Below, one piece after another: positions 36,309-44,206 of a DNA stretch of 64,000 bases (positions are counted from its first letter, which is position 1; each line of letters begins with the position of its first letter). The position numbers and the translations under genes are program-made. The notes under the pieces are model-generated. The model did not search any database and was not told the DNA's origin. It saw nothing but the letters and a program-made list of their open reading frames with translations. This stretch comes from Rathayibacter sp. VKM Ac-2760. Its GTDB lineage: Bacteria > Actinomycetota > Actinomycetes > Actinomycetales > Microbacteriaceae. The DNA is taken from NCBI RefSeq assembly GCF_009834185.1, contig NZ_CP047173.1, positions 2,480,001 to 2,544,000 of the forward strand. The letters are read 5' to 3'.

Positions 36309-36338
36309 GCTCGACTCCGGAGATCGAGCGCTGAGCAC

Positions 36339-36371
36339 TGGACAGCCGCGGTATCCGATAGCGATACTATC
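36339..36371 (+). promoter_or_regulatory. MerR-type promoter with long spacer and operator dyad
   Basis: TGGACA (36339-36344) and TACTAT (36365-36370) are separated by 20 bp, the long spacing typical of MerR-activated promoters. The inverted repeat GATAG-CGATA-CTATC (36357-36371) overlaps the -10. The merR ATG at 36375 is five bases past the -10 and has no ribosome site, suggesting a leaderless or near-leaderless, autoregulated transcript. Confidence 0.6.
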
Positions 36372-36374
36372 CGC

Positions 36375-37046
36375 ATGCGAGTCTCGGAGCTCAGCCGCCT
36401 CAGCGGCGTCAGCCTGCCCACGATCAAGTACTACATCCGCGAGGGACTGCTGCCACCGGGCACCGCCTCGGGGCCCCAGCGGTCCGACTACGGCGACGAC
36501 CACCTCGCCCGGCTCCGCCTGCTGCGCGCCTTGATCGAGAGCGGCGGAGTCGGCATCGCCGGCGCGAAGCGGATCACGGCCGTGCTGGACGAGGGCGCTC
36601 CCCCGGCGGTCGCGTTCGAGGTGGCGCAGGACGTCGTCTCAGCGAACGTCGACTCCGGGGCCCCCGCGTCGGCCGCCTCGCTCGAGCGGGTGCAGGCGAT
36701 CGTCGGCGACGACTACTGCGCGCACCCTGCTGTGCGGACGGCGGCCAGGGCGCTCGACGCCCTGGAGCTCTCCGGCGGCGGGATGACGCCGTCGTGGCTC
36801 GAGGCCTACGCCCGGGCGGCGGAGATCGTCGCGAGCGCGGACCTGGACGAGCTCGAGGCGCGCAGCAGCGTGAGCGAGCAGACCTCCATCGCCGCGGTCG
36901 GCACGGCCCTCGGCGACGTCGTGCTGCAGTCGATGCGCCGCGTCGCGCAGGCCCGCGAGACGCAGCGGAGGTTCGGGGAGCGGCAGGACTCCGCACCCGC
37001 CTCCGAGCGCACCGCGGCGCGGGAGAACGCCGAGGTGGCGCGATGA
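36375..37046 (+). CDS. MerR-family transcriptional regulator
   Basis: 223 residues. The N-terminal winged HTH is canonical: MRVSELSRLSGVSLPTIKYY, then IREGLLPPG, and HLARLRLLRALIESGGVGIA. The C-terminal 140 residues are helical, with no Cys/His metal-binding set, so a metal sensor is unlikely; the effector may be hydrophobic or small organic. Stop overlaps the next ATG by four bases. Probably autoregulated through the dyad just upstream. Confidence 0.92.
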   Translation: MRVSELSRLSGVSLPTIKYYIREGLLPPGTASGPQRSDYGDDHLARLRLLRALIESGGVGIAGAKRITAVLDEGAPPAVAFEVAQDVVSANVDSGAPASAASLERVQAIVGDDYCAHPAVRTAARALDALELSGGGMTPSWLEAYARAAEIVASADLDELEARSSVSEQTSIAAVGTALGDVVLQSMRRVAQARETQRRFGERQDSAPASERTAARENAEVAR

Positions 37047-38002
37047 CCGCCACGATCCAGCGTCCGGAGCGTGCCGCAGCGGCCCCCGCCCGCCCGCACC
37101 GCCCGCTGCTCGTCCTCGCCGCGGCGATGGCCGTCGGGGTCCTGGCCTGCCTCGTCCTGCTCCTCGCCGACCCGCGCGAGCTCGGCGGGCAGCCGCTCTG
37201 GGCCAAGCCGCTGAAGTTCTGCCTCTCCATCGCCGTCTACGCGCTGACCCTCGCCTGGCTGATCGGCCTCGTCCCCGCGCGCCGCCGGCGGCTCGCGCGG
37301 ATCCTCGGCAGCATCGCCGTCGCCGGACTCGGGATCGAGATGGTCGTCATCGGCGGCGCCGCCGCGGTCGGCGTCACGAGCCACTTCAACGTCACGACGC
37401 CGCTGCACTCGGTGCTGTGGGCGGCGATGGCGGTGTCGATCGTCGTCGTCTGGTTGGTCACGCTGGTGCTCGCGGCGCTCCTGGCGCGGGTGCCGCTCGG
37501 CGACCCATCGCTCACCCTCGCGGTCCGGGCCGGCCTCGTGATCGGACTAGTCGGGATGGCGCTCGCCTTCCTGATGACCGGGCCGACCGCCGCGCAGCTC
37601 TCGGACTACCAGGGCGTCGTCGGCGCGCACGCGGTCGGCGTGGCCGACGGCGGCGCGGGCCTTCCGCTGCTCGGCTGGAGCACCACGGGCGGCGATCTGC
37701 GGATCCCGCACTTCGTCGGGATGCACGCGCTGCAGGGGCTGCCGCTGCTGGCCTTCGCGCTCGCGCGGCTGGGGTCGCGGGTGCGACTGCTGAGCGATGC
37801 GACACTGCGGCTGCGGCTGGTCGCGATCGCAGCGCTCGCGTGGTCGGCGGTCGTCGCGCTGACCTGCTGGCAGGCGCTGCGCGGGCAGTCGATCGTCTCT
37901 CCGGATGCGCTCACGCTCGCCGTGGGCGGCGCGGTGACGGTCGTCCTGGTCCTCGCCGCGGTCGTCGCCGTCCGGCGCGCCTCCACCGAGGTAGCGCGAT
38001 GA
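37043..38002 (+). CDS. polytopic membrane protein of a MerR operon, function unknown
   Basis: 319 residues with eight or nine hydrophobic segments. WAKPLKFCLSIAVYALTLAW near residue 55 and FNVTTPLHSVLWAAMAVS, HFVGMHALQGLPLLAFAL are conserved-looking motifs with Lys, His and His in or near the membrane. I do not recognise a characterised family. Its ATG lies within the MerR stop (ATGA) and its stop within the next ATG, so the three genes form one tightly coupled operon whose likely function is regulated by MerR. Confidence 0.8.
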   Translation: MTATIQRPERAAAAPARPHRPLLVLAAAMAVGVLACLVLLLADPRELGGQPLWAKPLKFCLSIAVYALTLAWLIGLVPARRRRLARILGSIAVAGLGIEMVVIGGAAAVGVTSHFNVTTPLHSVLWAAMAVSIVVVWLVTLVLAALLARVPLGDPSLTLAVRAGLVIGLVGMALAFLMTGPTAAQLSDYQGVVGAHAVGVADGGAGLPLLGWSTTGGDLRIPHFVGMHALQGLPLLAFALARLGSRVRLLSDATLRLRLVAIAALAWSAVVALTCWQALRGQSIVSPDALTLAVGGAVTVVLVLAAVVAVRRASTEVAR

Positions 38003-38337
38003 GCCGGCTGCGCCGCGGCTGGACGCCGCTCGCCGTGATCTACCTCGTGCTCGCCGTCGCGGGCCTCATCGGCACCTGGACCTACAACATCCTGGCGGTG
38101 CTGGAGAGCGTCGACTTCCTCGGCGATCTCGCGAGCGGCGGCCCCGCGGTCTCGTCGATCACGACGGACCTGCTGGTGGTCGCGATCGCCGCGGTCGCCT
38201 TCATGGTGATCGAGGGCCGCCGCGTGGGGATGAAGCGCGTCTGGATCCTCGTCCTGCTCGCCCCGCTGGTCGCCCTGGCCTTCGCCTTCCCGCTCTTCCT
38301 CGCCCTCCGCGAACGCCACCTCACCCTGGAGCGCTGA
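37999..38337 (+). CDS. DUF2834-like small membrane protein
   Basis: 112 residues with three hydrophobic segments: TPLAVIYLVLAVAGLIGTW, ITTDLLVVAIAAVAFMVIEG and VWILVLLAPLVALAFAFPLF. TWTYN after TM1, the SS-I-TTDL stretch before TM2 and EGRRVGMK between TM2 and TM3 match DUF2834 proteins. Function unknown. Third gene of the MerR operon (ATGA overlap). A long palindromic element follows six bases after its stop. Confidence 0.82.
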   Translation: MSRLRRGWTPLAVIYLVLAVAGLIGTWTYNILAVLESVDFLGDLASGGPAVSSITTDLLVVAIAAVAFMVIEGRRVGMKRVWILVLLAPLVALAFAFPLFLALRERHLTLER

Positions 38338-38343
38338 TCCCCG

Positions 38344-38406
38344 CCGCGAGATGCCACTTGGGTACGCGACACGCCGCAAAAAGCGTGCACAAGTGGCATC
38401 TCGCGG
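38344..38406. repeat. 63-bp palindromic element, copy 1, between convergent genes
   Basis: Perfect 17-bp arms CCGCGAGATGCCACTTG (38344-38360) and its complement (38390-38406) around a 29-bp loop. The loop contains GCGACACGCCG (38366-38376) followed by an A run. It fills the gap between DUF2834 (plus) and trmD (minus), so it could terminate both. A second, inverted copy lies at 47520-47582. Confidence 0.92.
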
Positions 38407-38413
38407 GAGGGGG

Positions 38414-39097
38414 TCAGGGCAGGAGCTCCGGGCGGACGCGGCGGGTGCGCTCGACGCTCTGCTCGTGGCGCCAGGCGGCGATCGCTCCGTGGTTGCCGCT
38501 GAGCAGCACCGGGGGGACGTCGAGGCCGCGCCAGGAGGCGGGCTTGGTGTAGCTGGGGTACTCGAGCAGGCCGTCGGAGTGGCTCTCCTCGACCAGGCTC
38601 GCCGGGTTGCCGACGACGCCGGGCACGAGGCGGCCGACGGCCTCGATCATCGCCATCACGGCGACCTCTCCCCCGTTGAGGACGTAGTCGCCGAGGCTGA
38701 TCATCCGCACCCGGGCGCGCTCGGCGGTGTGGTCGACGACGCGCTGGTCGATGCCCTCGTAGCGGCCGCAGCCGAAGACGAGCGACGACTCCTGCGCGAG
38801 CTCGCGCGCGGTGGCCTGGGTGAAGACCTCGCCGGCCGGCGAGGGGAAGATCACCAGCGGGTCCGCGGCCGGATCGAGGATCGTGTCGAACGCCTCGCCC
38901 CACGGCTCCGGCCGCATCACCATGCCTGCGCCGCCGCCGTAGGGCGTGTCGTCGACGGTGCGGTGCCGGTCGTGGGTGAAGGAGCGGAGGTCGTGCACGC
39001 CGAGCTCGATCAGCCCGCTCTGGCGCGCGCGCCCGAGCAGGCTGATGTCGAGGACGCCGAAGAACTCCGGGAAGATCGTGACGATGTCGATCCTCAC
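38414..39097 (-). CDS. trmD: tRNA (guanosine(37)-N1)-methyltransferase
   Basis: 227-residue SPOUT-class methylase placing m1G37 in tRNAs to prevent frameshifting. MRIDIVTIFPEFFGVLDISL, TPYGGGAGMVM, GRYEGIDQR and SLGDYVLNGGEVAVM (knot and SAM site) are diagnostic. The GTG start overlaps the rimM stop by four bases (GTGA). Confidence 0.97.
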   Translation of the reverse strand: MRIDIVTIFPEFFGVLDISLLGRARQSGLIELGVHDLRSFTHDRHRTVDDTPYGGGAGMVMRPEPWGEAFDTILDPAADPLVIFPSPAGEVFTQATARELAQESSLVFGCGRYEGIDQRVVDHTAERARVRMISLGDYVLNGGEVAVMAMIEAVGRLVPGVVGNPASLVEESHSDGLLEYPSYTKPASWRGLDVPPVLLSGNHGAIAAWRHEQSVERTRRVRPELLP

Positions 39098-39813
39098 GAC
39101 CGCGGCTCCTCCTGGGAGTCCGGGGTCACGGCATCGGCGTCGGCGTCGGCCGAGTCGGCATCAGCGGAGTCGGGGGTCTCGCCCTCCTCCTCGACCGGAG
39201 CGGCCGCGGCCAGCTCGGGGTCGGAGAGGTCGACGCCGCTGAGGTCCACCTCGGCCGGCTCCTCCTCGGGAGCCTCCTCGAAGAGGCCGATCGGCGGCGT
39301 GACGGTGACGACACCGGCGACGGGGTCGACGGACGGCACGATCGCGTTCACGAACGGGACCATCACCTCGCCCGACGGGGTGCCGACGATCAGGAGGTCC
39401 TGCGCGGGGAAGTGGTCGACGCGGCGGACCGTGCCGACCTCGCGGCCGTCGCGGACGACGGACATGCCGACCAGCTGGTAGTCGTACCAGGAGTCGTCGT
39501 CGCCGGGCTCGGTCTGCACCTCCTCGTCGATCCAGAGGATCGCCTTGAGGAGGGTCTCGGCGGCGTCGCGGTCGGCGATGCCCTTGAAGAACGCGACGGG
39601 GTGGCTGTTGTACCAGCGGAGCTCGGCGAGCTCGAGCTTCTTGCCGTGCCACTCGGAGGTGCGCGGCACCTGGAGCGTGAAGGTGGCGCCGGGGGTGAAG
39701 CGCTTGTCGGGCTCGTCGGTGTAGAGCTCGAGCTTGATCGCGCCCTTGAGCCCGTGGGCCTTGGTGAGTCGGGCGACGCGGAGCTGCGTCGTGCCCGCTG
39801 CGGGGGCCGCCAC
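39094..39813 (-). CDS. rimM: 16S rRNA processing protein RimM, with acidic tail
   Basis: 30S maturation factor binding S19 and the 16S head. N-terminal RimM domain (VARLTKAHGLKGAIKLELYT) and PRC-barrel (YDYQLVGMSVVRDGREVGTV, VPFVNAIVPSVDPVAGVV). Total 239 residues, about 60 longer than usual because of an Asp/Ala/Glu-rich C-terminal tail (DSADADSADADADAVT). GTG start at 39813, one base after the khpA stop. Confidence 0.95.
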   Translation of the reverse strand: MAAPAAGTTQLRVARLTKAHGLKGAIKLELYTDEPDKRFTPGATFTLQVPRTSEWHGKKLELAELRWYNSHPVAFFKGIADRDAAETLLKAILWIDEEVQTEPGDDDSWYDYQLVGMSVVRDGREVGTVRRVDHFPAQDLLIVGTPSGEVMVPFVNAIVPSVDPVAGVVTVTPPIGLFEEAPEEEPAEVDLSGVDLSDPELAAAAPVEEEGETPDSADADSADADADAVTPDSQEEPRS

Positions 39814-39814
39814 C

Positions 39815-40051
39815 CTACTTGTCGGTGTCGACGACGTCGACGCGCACGCGTCGCCCGTCGGCGAGGGCAGCGACGAGTGTGCGGACGGCCTTGGCGGTGC
39901 GACCGGAACGTCCGATCACGCGGCCGAGGTCCTCGGGGTGCACGCGCACCTCGAGGACCTCTCCGCGCGGGGAGCTCGTAGCCACGACCTTGACCTCATC
40001 GGGGTTCTCGACGATCCCCTTGACGAGGTGTTCGACGGCGGGAGCGAGCAT
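39815..40051 (-). CDS. khpA: KH-domain RNA-binding protein KhpA
   Basis: 78-residue single KH domain: VEVRVHPEDLGRVIGRSGRT contains the GxxG RNA-binding loop (IGRSGRT). Partner of KhpB in post-transcriptional control in other bacteria. Sits between rpsP and rimM, three bases after the rpsP stop, the classical position. Confidence 0.94.
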   Translation of the reverse strand: MLAPAVEHLVKGIVENPDEVKVVATSSPRGEVLEVRVHPEDLGRVIGRSGRTAKAVRTLVAALADGRRVRVDVVDTDK

Positions 40052-40054
40052 TGA

Positions 40055-40468
40055 CTACGCCTCGGTGGAGGCTTCGTCGGCGGCGGGTGCCTCGGGCGCG
40101 GTGGCCTTGGCGGGAGCCTCGGACTTCGGCTTGAGGACCGGCTTCTTCTTCGCGTCGACGACGAAGGGGGCCTTGGGCTCCTTCACCTGGACGGTGCTGA
40201 CGGCATCGGCGTCGCCCTTGAAGCGGCCCCAGTCGCCGGTCAGCTTGAGGATCGCGGCGACCTGCTCGGTCGGCTGCGCGCCGACTCCGAGCCAGTACTG
40301 CGCGCGCTCCGAGTCGACCTTGATGAACGAGGGCTGCTCGGTCGGGTGGTACTGGCCGATCTCCTCGATCACGCGGCCGTCGCGCTTGGTGCGCGAGTCG
40401 GCGACGACGATGCGGTAGTAGGGCGCTCGGATCTTGCCGAGGCGCTTCAGACGAATCTTGACAGCCAC
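40055..40468 (-). CDS. rpsP: 30S ribosomal protein S16, with C-terminal extension
   Basis: VAVKIRLKRLGKIRAPYYRI and GRVIEEIGQYHPTEQPS are diagnostic of S16. GTG start at 40468 with AGGAGAA two bases upstream decides the start. 137 residues against about 80-90 in most bacteria: an Ala/Lys/Pro/Glu-rich tail (KKKPVLKPKSEAPAKATAPE) follows the core. First gene of the rpsP-khpA-rimM-trmD operon. Confidence 0.96.
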   Translation of the reverse strand: MAVKIRLKRLGKIRAPYYRIVVADSRTKRDGRVIEEIGQYHPTEQPSFIKVDSERAQYWLGVGAQPTEQVAAILKLTGDWGRFKGDADAVSTVQVKEPKAPFVVDAKKKPVLKPKSEAPAKATAPEAPAADEASTEA

Positions 40469-40607
40469 AATTCTCCTGTGTGGTCGTTGACCGTGAGGTC
40501 GATGATGGATGAACTGAGCCGTGAGCGTGGGGGCACACCCGGCCGGAAGCTCGAGGGGGTTTCTTCGGCGGTGAGTAGAGGGTCGACCGCCTCGGACCCG
40601 ACGGATC

Positions 40608-40616
40608 ATTCTGCCA
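40608..40616 (-). promoter_or_regulatory. candidate rpsP operon promoter (extended -10)
   Basis: On the minus strand TGGCAGAAT forms an extended -10 preceded by a T-rich spacer (GGTTTTTC). The same TGGCAGAAT occurs in the rplS promoter. A -35 is not recognisable. Predicted leader about 135 nt. The rest of the 272-bp rpsP/YbdK gap shows nothing else. Confidence 0.45.
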
Positions 40617-40740
40617 GAAAAACCCGCGCCCTGCGGCGCCGACACGGGAAGCCGCCGCACGGCATCCGCTCCGGTCCCGGATGCGAGGATGTGGGGGTGC
40701 GTCCCGACCCGGTGGACGCCGGACTGACGAGGACGCCGTC

Positions 40741-41886
40741 ATGGAGATCACCTTCGCCGAATCCGACCGCTCCACCCTCGGGATCGAGTGGGAAGTGGCC
40801 ATCGTCGACCGGCAGACGGGCGATCTCGCCAACGTCGCCGACGTCGTGCTCGAGGCGCTCCGCGGCGAGGACGGCTCGCCGCACCCGCGGATCACCGGCG
40901 AGCTGCTGCGGAACACCGTCGAGCTGGTCTCCGGAGTGCACCGCACCGTCCGCGACGCCGTCGCCGATCTGCAGGACCAGCTGCGCCAGGTCCGCGAGAT
41001 CACCGACCCGATGGGGCTGGACCTGGTCTGCTCCGGCTCGCACCCCTTCGCGCAGTGGTACGACCAGACCGTCACCGACAAGGAGCGCTACCACCGCCTG
41101 ATCGACCGGACCCAGTGGTGGGGCCGCAACATGATGATCTGGGGCATCCACGTGCATGTGGGCATCGAGGACCGCGACAAGGTCCTGACGATCCTCAACG
41201 CACTGCTCGACTACTACCCGCACCTGCAGGCGCTCTCGGCCTCGAGCCCGTTCTGGGGCGGAGTCGACACCGGCTACGCGTCGAACCGCGCGCTGATGTT
41301 CCAGCAGCTGCCCACCGCGGGACTGCCGCCGCAGTTCGGTGCCTGGGCGAACTACGAGGAGTACGTCGACGACATGATGCGCACGGGCATCATCGACGAC
41401 CACACCGAGGTCCGCTGGGACATCCGCCCCTCGCCGCAGTGGGGCACGATCGAGATGCGCGCCTGCGACGGCCTGTCCTCGCCGGAGGAGATCGGCGCGG
41501 TCGCGGCGCTCATCCAGTGCCTCGTCGAGCACCTCTCGTCCAAGCTCGACGCGGGCGAGACGCTCGCCACCATGCAGCCGTGGTATGTCCGCGAGAACAA
41601 GTGGCGCGCAGCGCGGTACGGACTCGACGCGGAGGTCATCCTCGACGCGGCCGGCAACGAGCGCCTGGTGACCGACGACATCCGCGACCTGCTCGCGACT
41701 CTGGCGCCGGTGGCCGAGCGCCTCGACTGCGCGGCCGAGCTCGCCGATGTCGAGCTGATCCTGGTGGCCGGCGCGAGCTACCAGCGCCAGCTGCGGGTCG
41801 CGGCCGAGAACGACGGCGACCTGCGCTCCGTGGTCCGCGCGCTGGCCGGCGAGCTGCGCGACGGCCTGAAGGACCCGCGGGCGTGA
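40741..41886 (+). CDS. YbdK-type carboxylate-amine ligase (glutamate-cysteine ligase-like)
   Basis: 381 residues of the GCS2 fold: TLGIEWEVAIVDRQTGDL (ATP/Mg glutamates), GELLRNTVELVSGVH, GSHPFAQWYDQ, GIHVHVGIEDRD and WDIRPSPQWGTIEMRACD. Members form gamma-glutamyl-type amides; in actinobacteria that use mycothiol the true product is uncertain. ATG 40741 is preferred over an in-frame ATG at 40681. Its stop overlaps the next GTG, coupling it with a secreted SGNH lipoprotein. Confidence 0.9.
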   Translation: MEITFAESDRSTLGIEWEVAIVDRQTGDLANVADVVLEALRGEDGSPHPRITGELLRNTVELVSGVHRTVRDAVADLQDQLRQVREITDPMGLDLVCSGSHPFAQWYDQTVTDKERYHRLIDRTQWWGRNMMIWGIHVHVGIEDRDKVLTILNALLDYYPHLQALSASSPFWGGVDTGYASNRALMFQQLPTAGLPPQFGAWANYEEYVDDMMRTGIIDDHTEVRWDIRPSPQWGTIEMRACDGLSSPEEIGAVAALIQCLVEHLSSKLDAGETLATMQPWYVRENKWRAARYGLDAEVILDAAGNERLVTDDIRDLLATLAPVAERLDCAAELADVELILVAGASYQRQLRVAAENDGDLRSVVRALAGELRDGLKDPRA

Positions 41887-42701
41887 CGGGGCGGTTCCTC
41901 ACCTCCGCCGCTCTGCTCGGTGCCGCGGCACTGATGCTCACCGGGTGCTCGAGCGCGACGAGCGGATCGGACGGCTCGAGCGGTTCGGGCGGATCGAGCG
42001 GCCCGAGCGGTTCCGCCTCCGCCACGGCGAGCCCGGTCCCCCTCCCCTCGCCGACCGAGGATCCGCTGTCCGACTCCGCACCCCTCGCCCTCGGCGGCGC
42101 ACTGCCCGCCGGCTCGCGGGTCACCATCGTCGGCGACAGCATCGTCCGCGGCCTGGGCCTGGACGCGAGCGAGGCGTGGCCCGCTCTCGTCGGCGCCGAC
42201 CTCGGCTGGACCGTCGACAACCTCGGCTGCGACGGCGGCGGCTTCATCGAGCTCGGCGACTGCGGAGCGGCCGTCGGCGACCGGGCCGAGGAGATCGCGG
42301 ACACCCGGCCCGACGCGATCGTGCTGATCGCCAGCAGCAACGACCTCGGCTGGACGCCGGAGGAGGTCGCCGACGCGATGGGGCCGGCTGTGCAGGCGAT
42401 CGTCGAGGCCTCCCCCTCGGCGCGCCTGATCGCGCTCGACTCGGTCTGGGGTCCGGACCCGCGCCCGGAGGACCTGAACGCCTACGACGAGGCGCTCGTG
42501 GACGCCGTGGACGCGGCGGGCGGGATCTCGCTCGAGTACCCGGATCCGCTGCGGCCCGACGGACTGCTCGCCGAGGACGGCGTGCACCCGACGGCCGAAG
42601 GCCAGGTCGCCCTCGCGGACGCCTTCGTGCTCGCCGCGGAGAAGGCCGGGCTCGCGCAGGCGATCCCCGGCGATCAGCGGGCGACGGACGCGCCCGACTG
42701 A
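41883..42701 (+). CDS. SGNH/GDSL hydrolase lipoprotein
   Basis: 272 residues. Signal peptide with lipobox LMLTGC (Cys22), then a Ser/Gly-rich stalk (GSSGSGGSSGPSGSASATAS). SGNH domain: VTIVGDSIVRG (Ser86 nucleophile), LIASSNDLG (block III Asn) and EDGVHPTAEGQ (Asp and His). Probably an extracytoplasmic esterase or acetylhydrolase acting at the cell surface. GTG start inside the stop of the ligase gene (GTGA). Stops 15 bp from the convergent oxidoreductase; a 14-bp perfect palindrome (42700-42713) lies between. Confidence 0.88.
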   Translation: MTGRFLTSAALLGAAALMLTGCSSATSGSDGSSGSGGSSGPSGSASATASPVPLPSPTEDPLSDSAPLALGGALPAGSRVTIVGDSIVRGLGLDASEAWPALVGADLGWTVDNLGCDGGGFIELGDCGAAVGDRAEEIADTRPDAIVLIASSNDLGWTPEEVADAMGPAVQAIVEASPSARLIALDSVWGPDPRPEDLNAYDEALVDAVDAAGGISLEYPDPLRPDGLLAEDGVHPTAEGQVALADAFVLAAEKAGLAQAIPGDQRATDAPD

Positions 42702-42716
42702 CCGCCGGCGGTCCAC

Positions 42717-43544
42717 TCAGCGGGTGGTGCTGTTCTTGCCGTCGCGCCAGGAGAGCAGGTCGCGCACCGGAGCGAGGTCGATGTCCGGCCCGGTGATGCC
42801 GAGCGTGAACAGGCGGGCGCCGAGGTCGAACTGCTGGTCGAGCACGCCGAACGAGGCGTCGCCGACTCCCCCGCGGACGCTCGCGCCGGTCGAGATCTCG
42901 ATGGCGTCGATGTCGCGATCGACGCGCGAGCACCAGTCGGCGAGGACGCCGAGCTTGCGCTCGAGGGTGGGGACGTCGGAGAAGCTGTGCCAGATGTCGG
43001 CGTGCTCCGCGACGATGCGGAGGGTCTTCTTCTCGCCGCCGCCACCGATCATCACCGGGATGTCGCGGGTGGGCGCCGGGTTCAGCTTGTCCCACCGGGC
43101 GCGGATGCGCGGCATCGCCTCGGAGAGCTCGTCCAGGCGGGAGCCGGCGGTGCCGAACTCGTAGCCGTACTCCTGGTAGTCGCGCTCGAACCAGCCGGAG
43201 CCGATGCCGAAGATGAGGCGGCCCTCGGCGCCCTTCGCGCTGATGTGGTCGACGGTGCGGGCCATGTCGGCGAGCAGATCGGGGTTGCGGTAGCTGTTGC
43301 AGGTGACCAGCGGGCCGAACTCGATGCGGCTGGTCTGCTCGGCCCAGGCGGCGAGCATGCTCCAGCCCTCGAAGTGCAGGCCGTCGGGCTCGCCGGAGAG
43401 CGGGTAGAAGTGGTCCCAGTTGAAGGCGATGTCGACGCCGAGGTCCTCGAGCTCGGCGAGCGTGTCGCGGATGACCTCGTAGGAGACGTGCTGGGGGGCG
43501 ATCTGGACGCCGATGCGGACGGGGCGCGGAGAAGCGGTTGTCAT
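42717..43544 (-). CDS. F420-dependent LLM-class oxidoreductase
   Basis: 275-residue luciferase-like TIM-barrel protein. IGVQIAPQHVSYEVIRDTL, FNWDHFYPLSGEPDGLHFEG, FGPLVTCNSYRNPDLLADMA and FGIGSGWFERDYQEYGYEFG match actinobacterial F420-dependent LLM enzymes. Cofactor is inferred from the group; substrate unknown. Inserted in the ffh-rpsP interval. REP-like units lie just upstream of its ATG. Confidence 0.9.
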   Translation of the reverse strand: MTTASPRPVRIGVQIAPQHVSYEVIRDTLAELEDLGVDIAFNWDHFYPLSGEPDGLHFEGWSMLAAWAEQTSRIEFGPLVTCNSYRNPDLLADMARTVDHISAKGAEGRLIFGIGSGWFERDYQEYGYEFGTAGSRLDELSEAMPRIRARWDKLNPAPTRDIPVMIGGGGEKKTLRIVAEHADIWHSFSDVPTLERKLGVLADWCSRVDRDIDAIEISTGASVRGGVGDASFGVLDQQFDLGARLFTLGITGPDIDLAPVRDLLSWRDGKNSTTR

Positions 43545-43593
43545 GGCTTCACGCTAGACCTCGCGGCGGGCGCTCCGGGAGTCGCGGGAGCAT

Positions 43594-43717
43594 GCTGATC
43601 GAGTAGGCCGCGCAGCGGGCGTATCGAGATCCACCGTGATCGGGACGCGAAGATCACGCAGCCATCGCACTGACGGACGTGGGTCTCGATACGCCCCTGC
43701 GGGGCTACTCGACCAGC
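43594..43717. repeat. inverted pair of REP-like units
   Basis: GCTGATCGAGTAG...CGTATCGAGATC at 43594-43631 and the opposite-strand form GGGTCTCGATACGCC...CTACTCGACCAGC at 43681-43717, about 50 bp apart. It lies between two minus-strand genes: downstream of the META-domain gene's neighbour ffh block and upstream of the LLM gene. Same family as 6921, 30788 and 32352. Confidence 0.85.
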
Positions 43718-43732
43718 AAGGAAGGGGGGCTG

Positions 43733-44206
43733 CTACTCGCCGGCCGGGTCGGGGGACGCGGTGGGGGCGTCGTCGGTGGTGGAGCGGGCGAGCTTCACGG
43801 TGGTGGCGCCGTCGGCGTCGAAGAGGCGGAGGCGGCCGCCGTCGATCGAGGCCATCATCGCGTCGGCGAAGATCATCGGGAGCGCGACGCCGTCGCAGGC
43901 GATCATCGTGCTGGGGCCGGCCTCGACGGTCAGCGAGCCCTCGCCGTCGATCGACCACTCGCCCTGGACGCCGTTGCAGCCGTCGGAGCCGGTCCACGTG
44001 CCGTCCTCGGCGAGGAGCAGGAACGGGACGTCCGGCGACTCGTAGGACACTCCCGTGACCCAGCGGCCGACGAGCTCGTCCGGCGACGGTGCCGACGCGG
44101 CGTCGACTCCCGAGCCCTCGGAGCAGCCGACGAGGCCGAGGGCCAGGGCGGCCGCCGCGGCGACCGCGAGACCGGCGCGCGCGCCCCTCATCGGCAGGCC
44201 CCTCAT
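43733..44206 (-). CDS. META/HslJ-like domain lipoprotein
   Basis: 157 residues. Signal peptide with lipobox LGLVGC (Cys28), short linker, then a beta-rich META-type domain: LVGRWVTGVSYES, LLAEDGTWTGSDGCNGVQGE and a final strand set with a conserved Cys pair (GCNG and ACDG), possibly disulfide-bonded. Function unknown; META proteins are linked to stress or adhesion. ATG overlaps the ffh stop (ATGA), so it is likely co-translated with ffh. Confidence 0.8.
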   Translation of the reverse strand: MRGLPMRGARAGLAVAAAAALALGLVGCSEGSGVDAASAPSPDELVGRWVTGVSYESPDVPFLLLAEDGTWTGSDGCNGVQGEWSIDGEGSLTVEAGPSTMIACDGVALPMIFADAMMASIDGGRLRLFDADGATTVKLARSTTDDAPTASPDPAGE

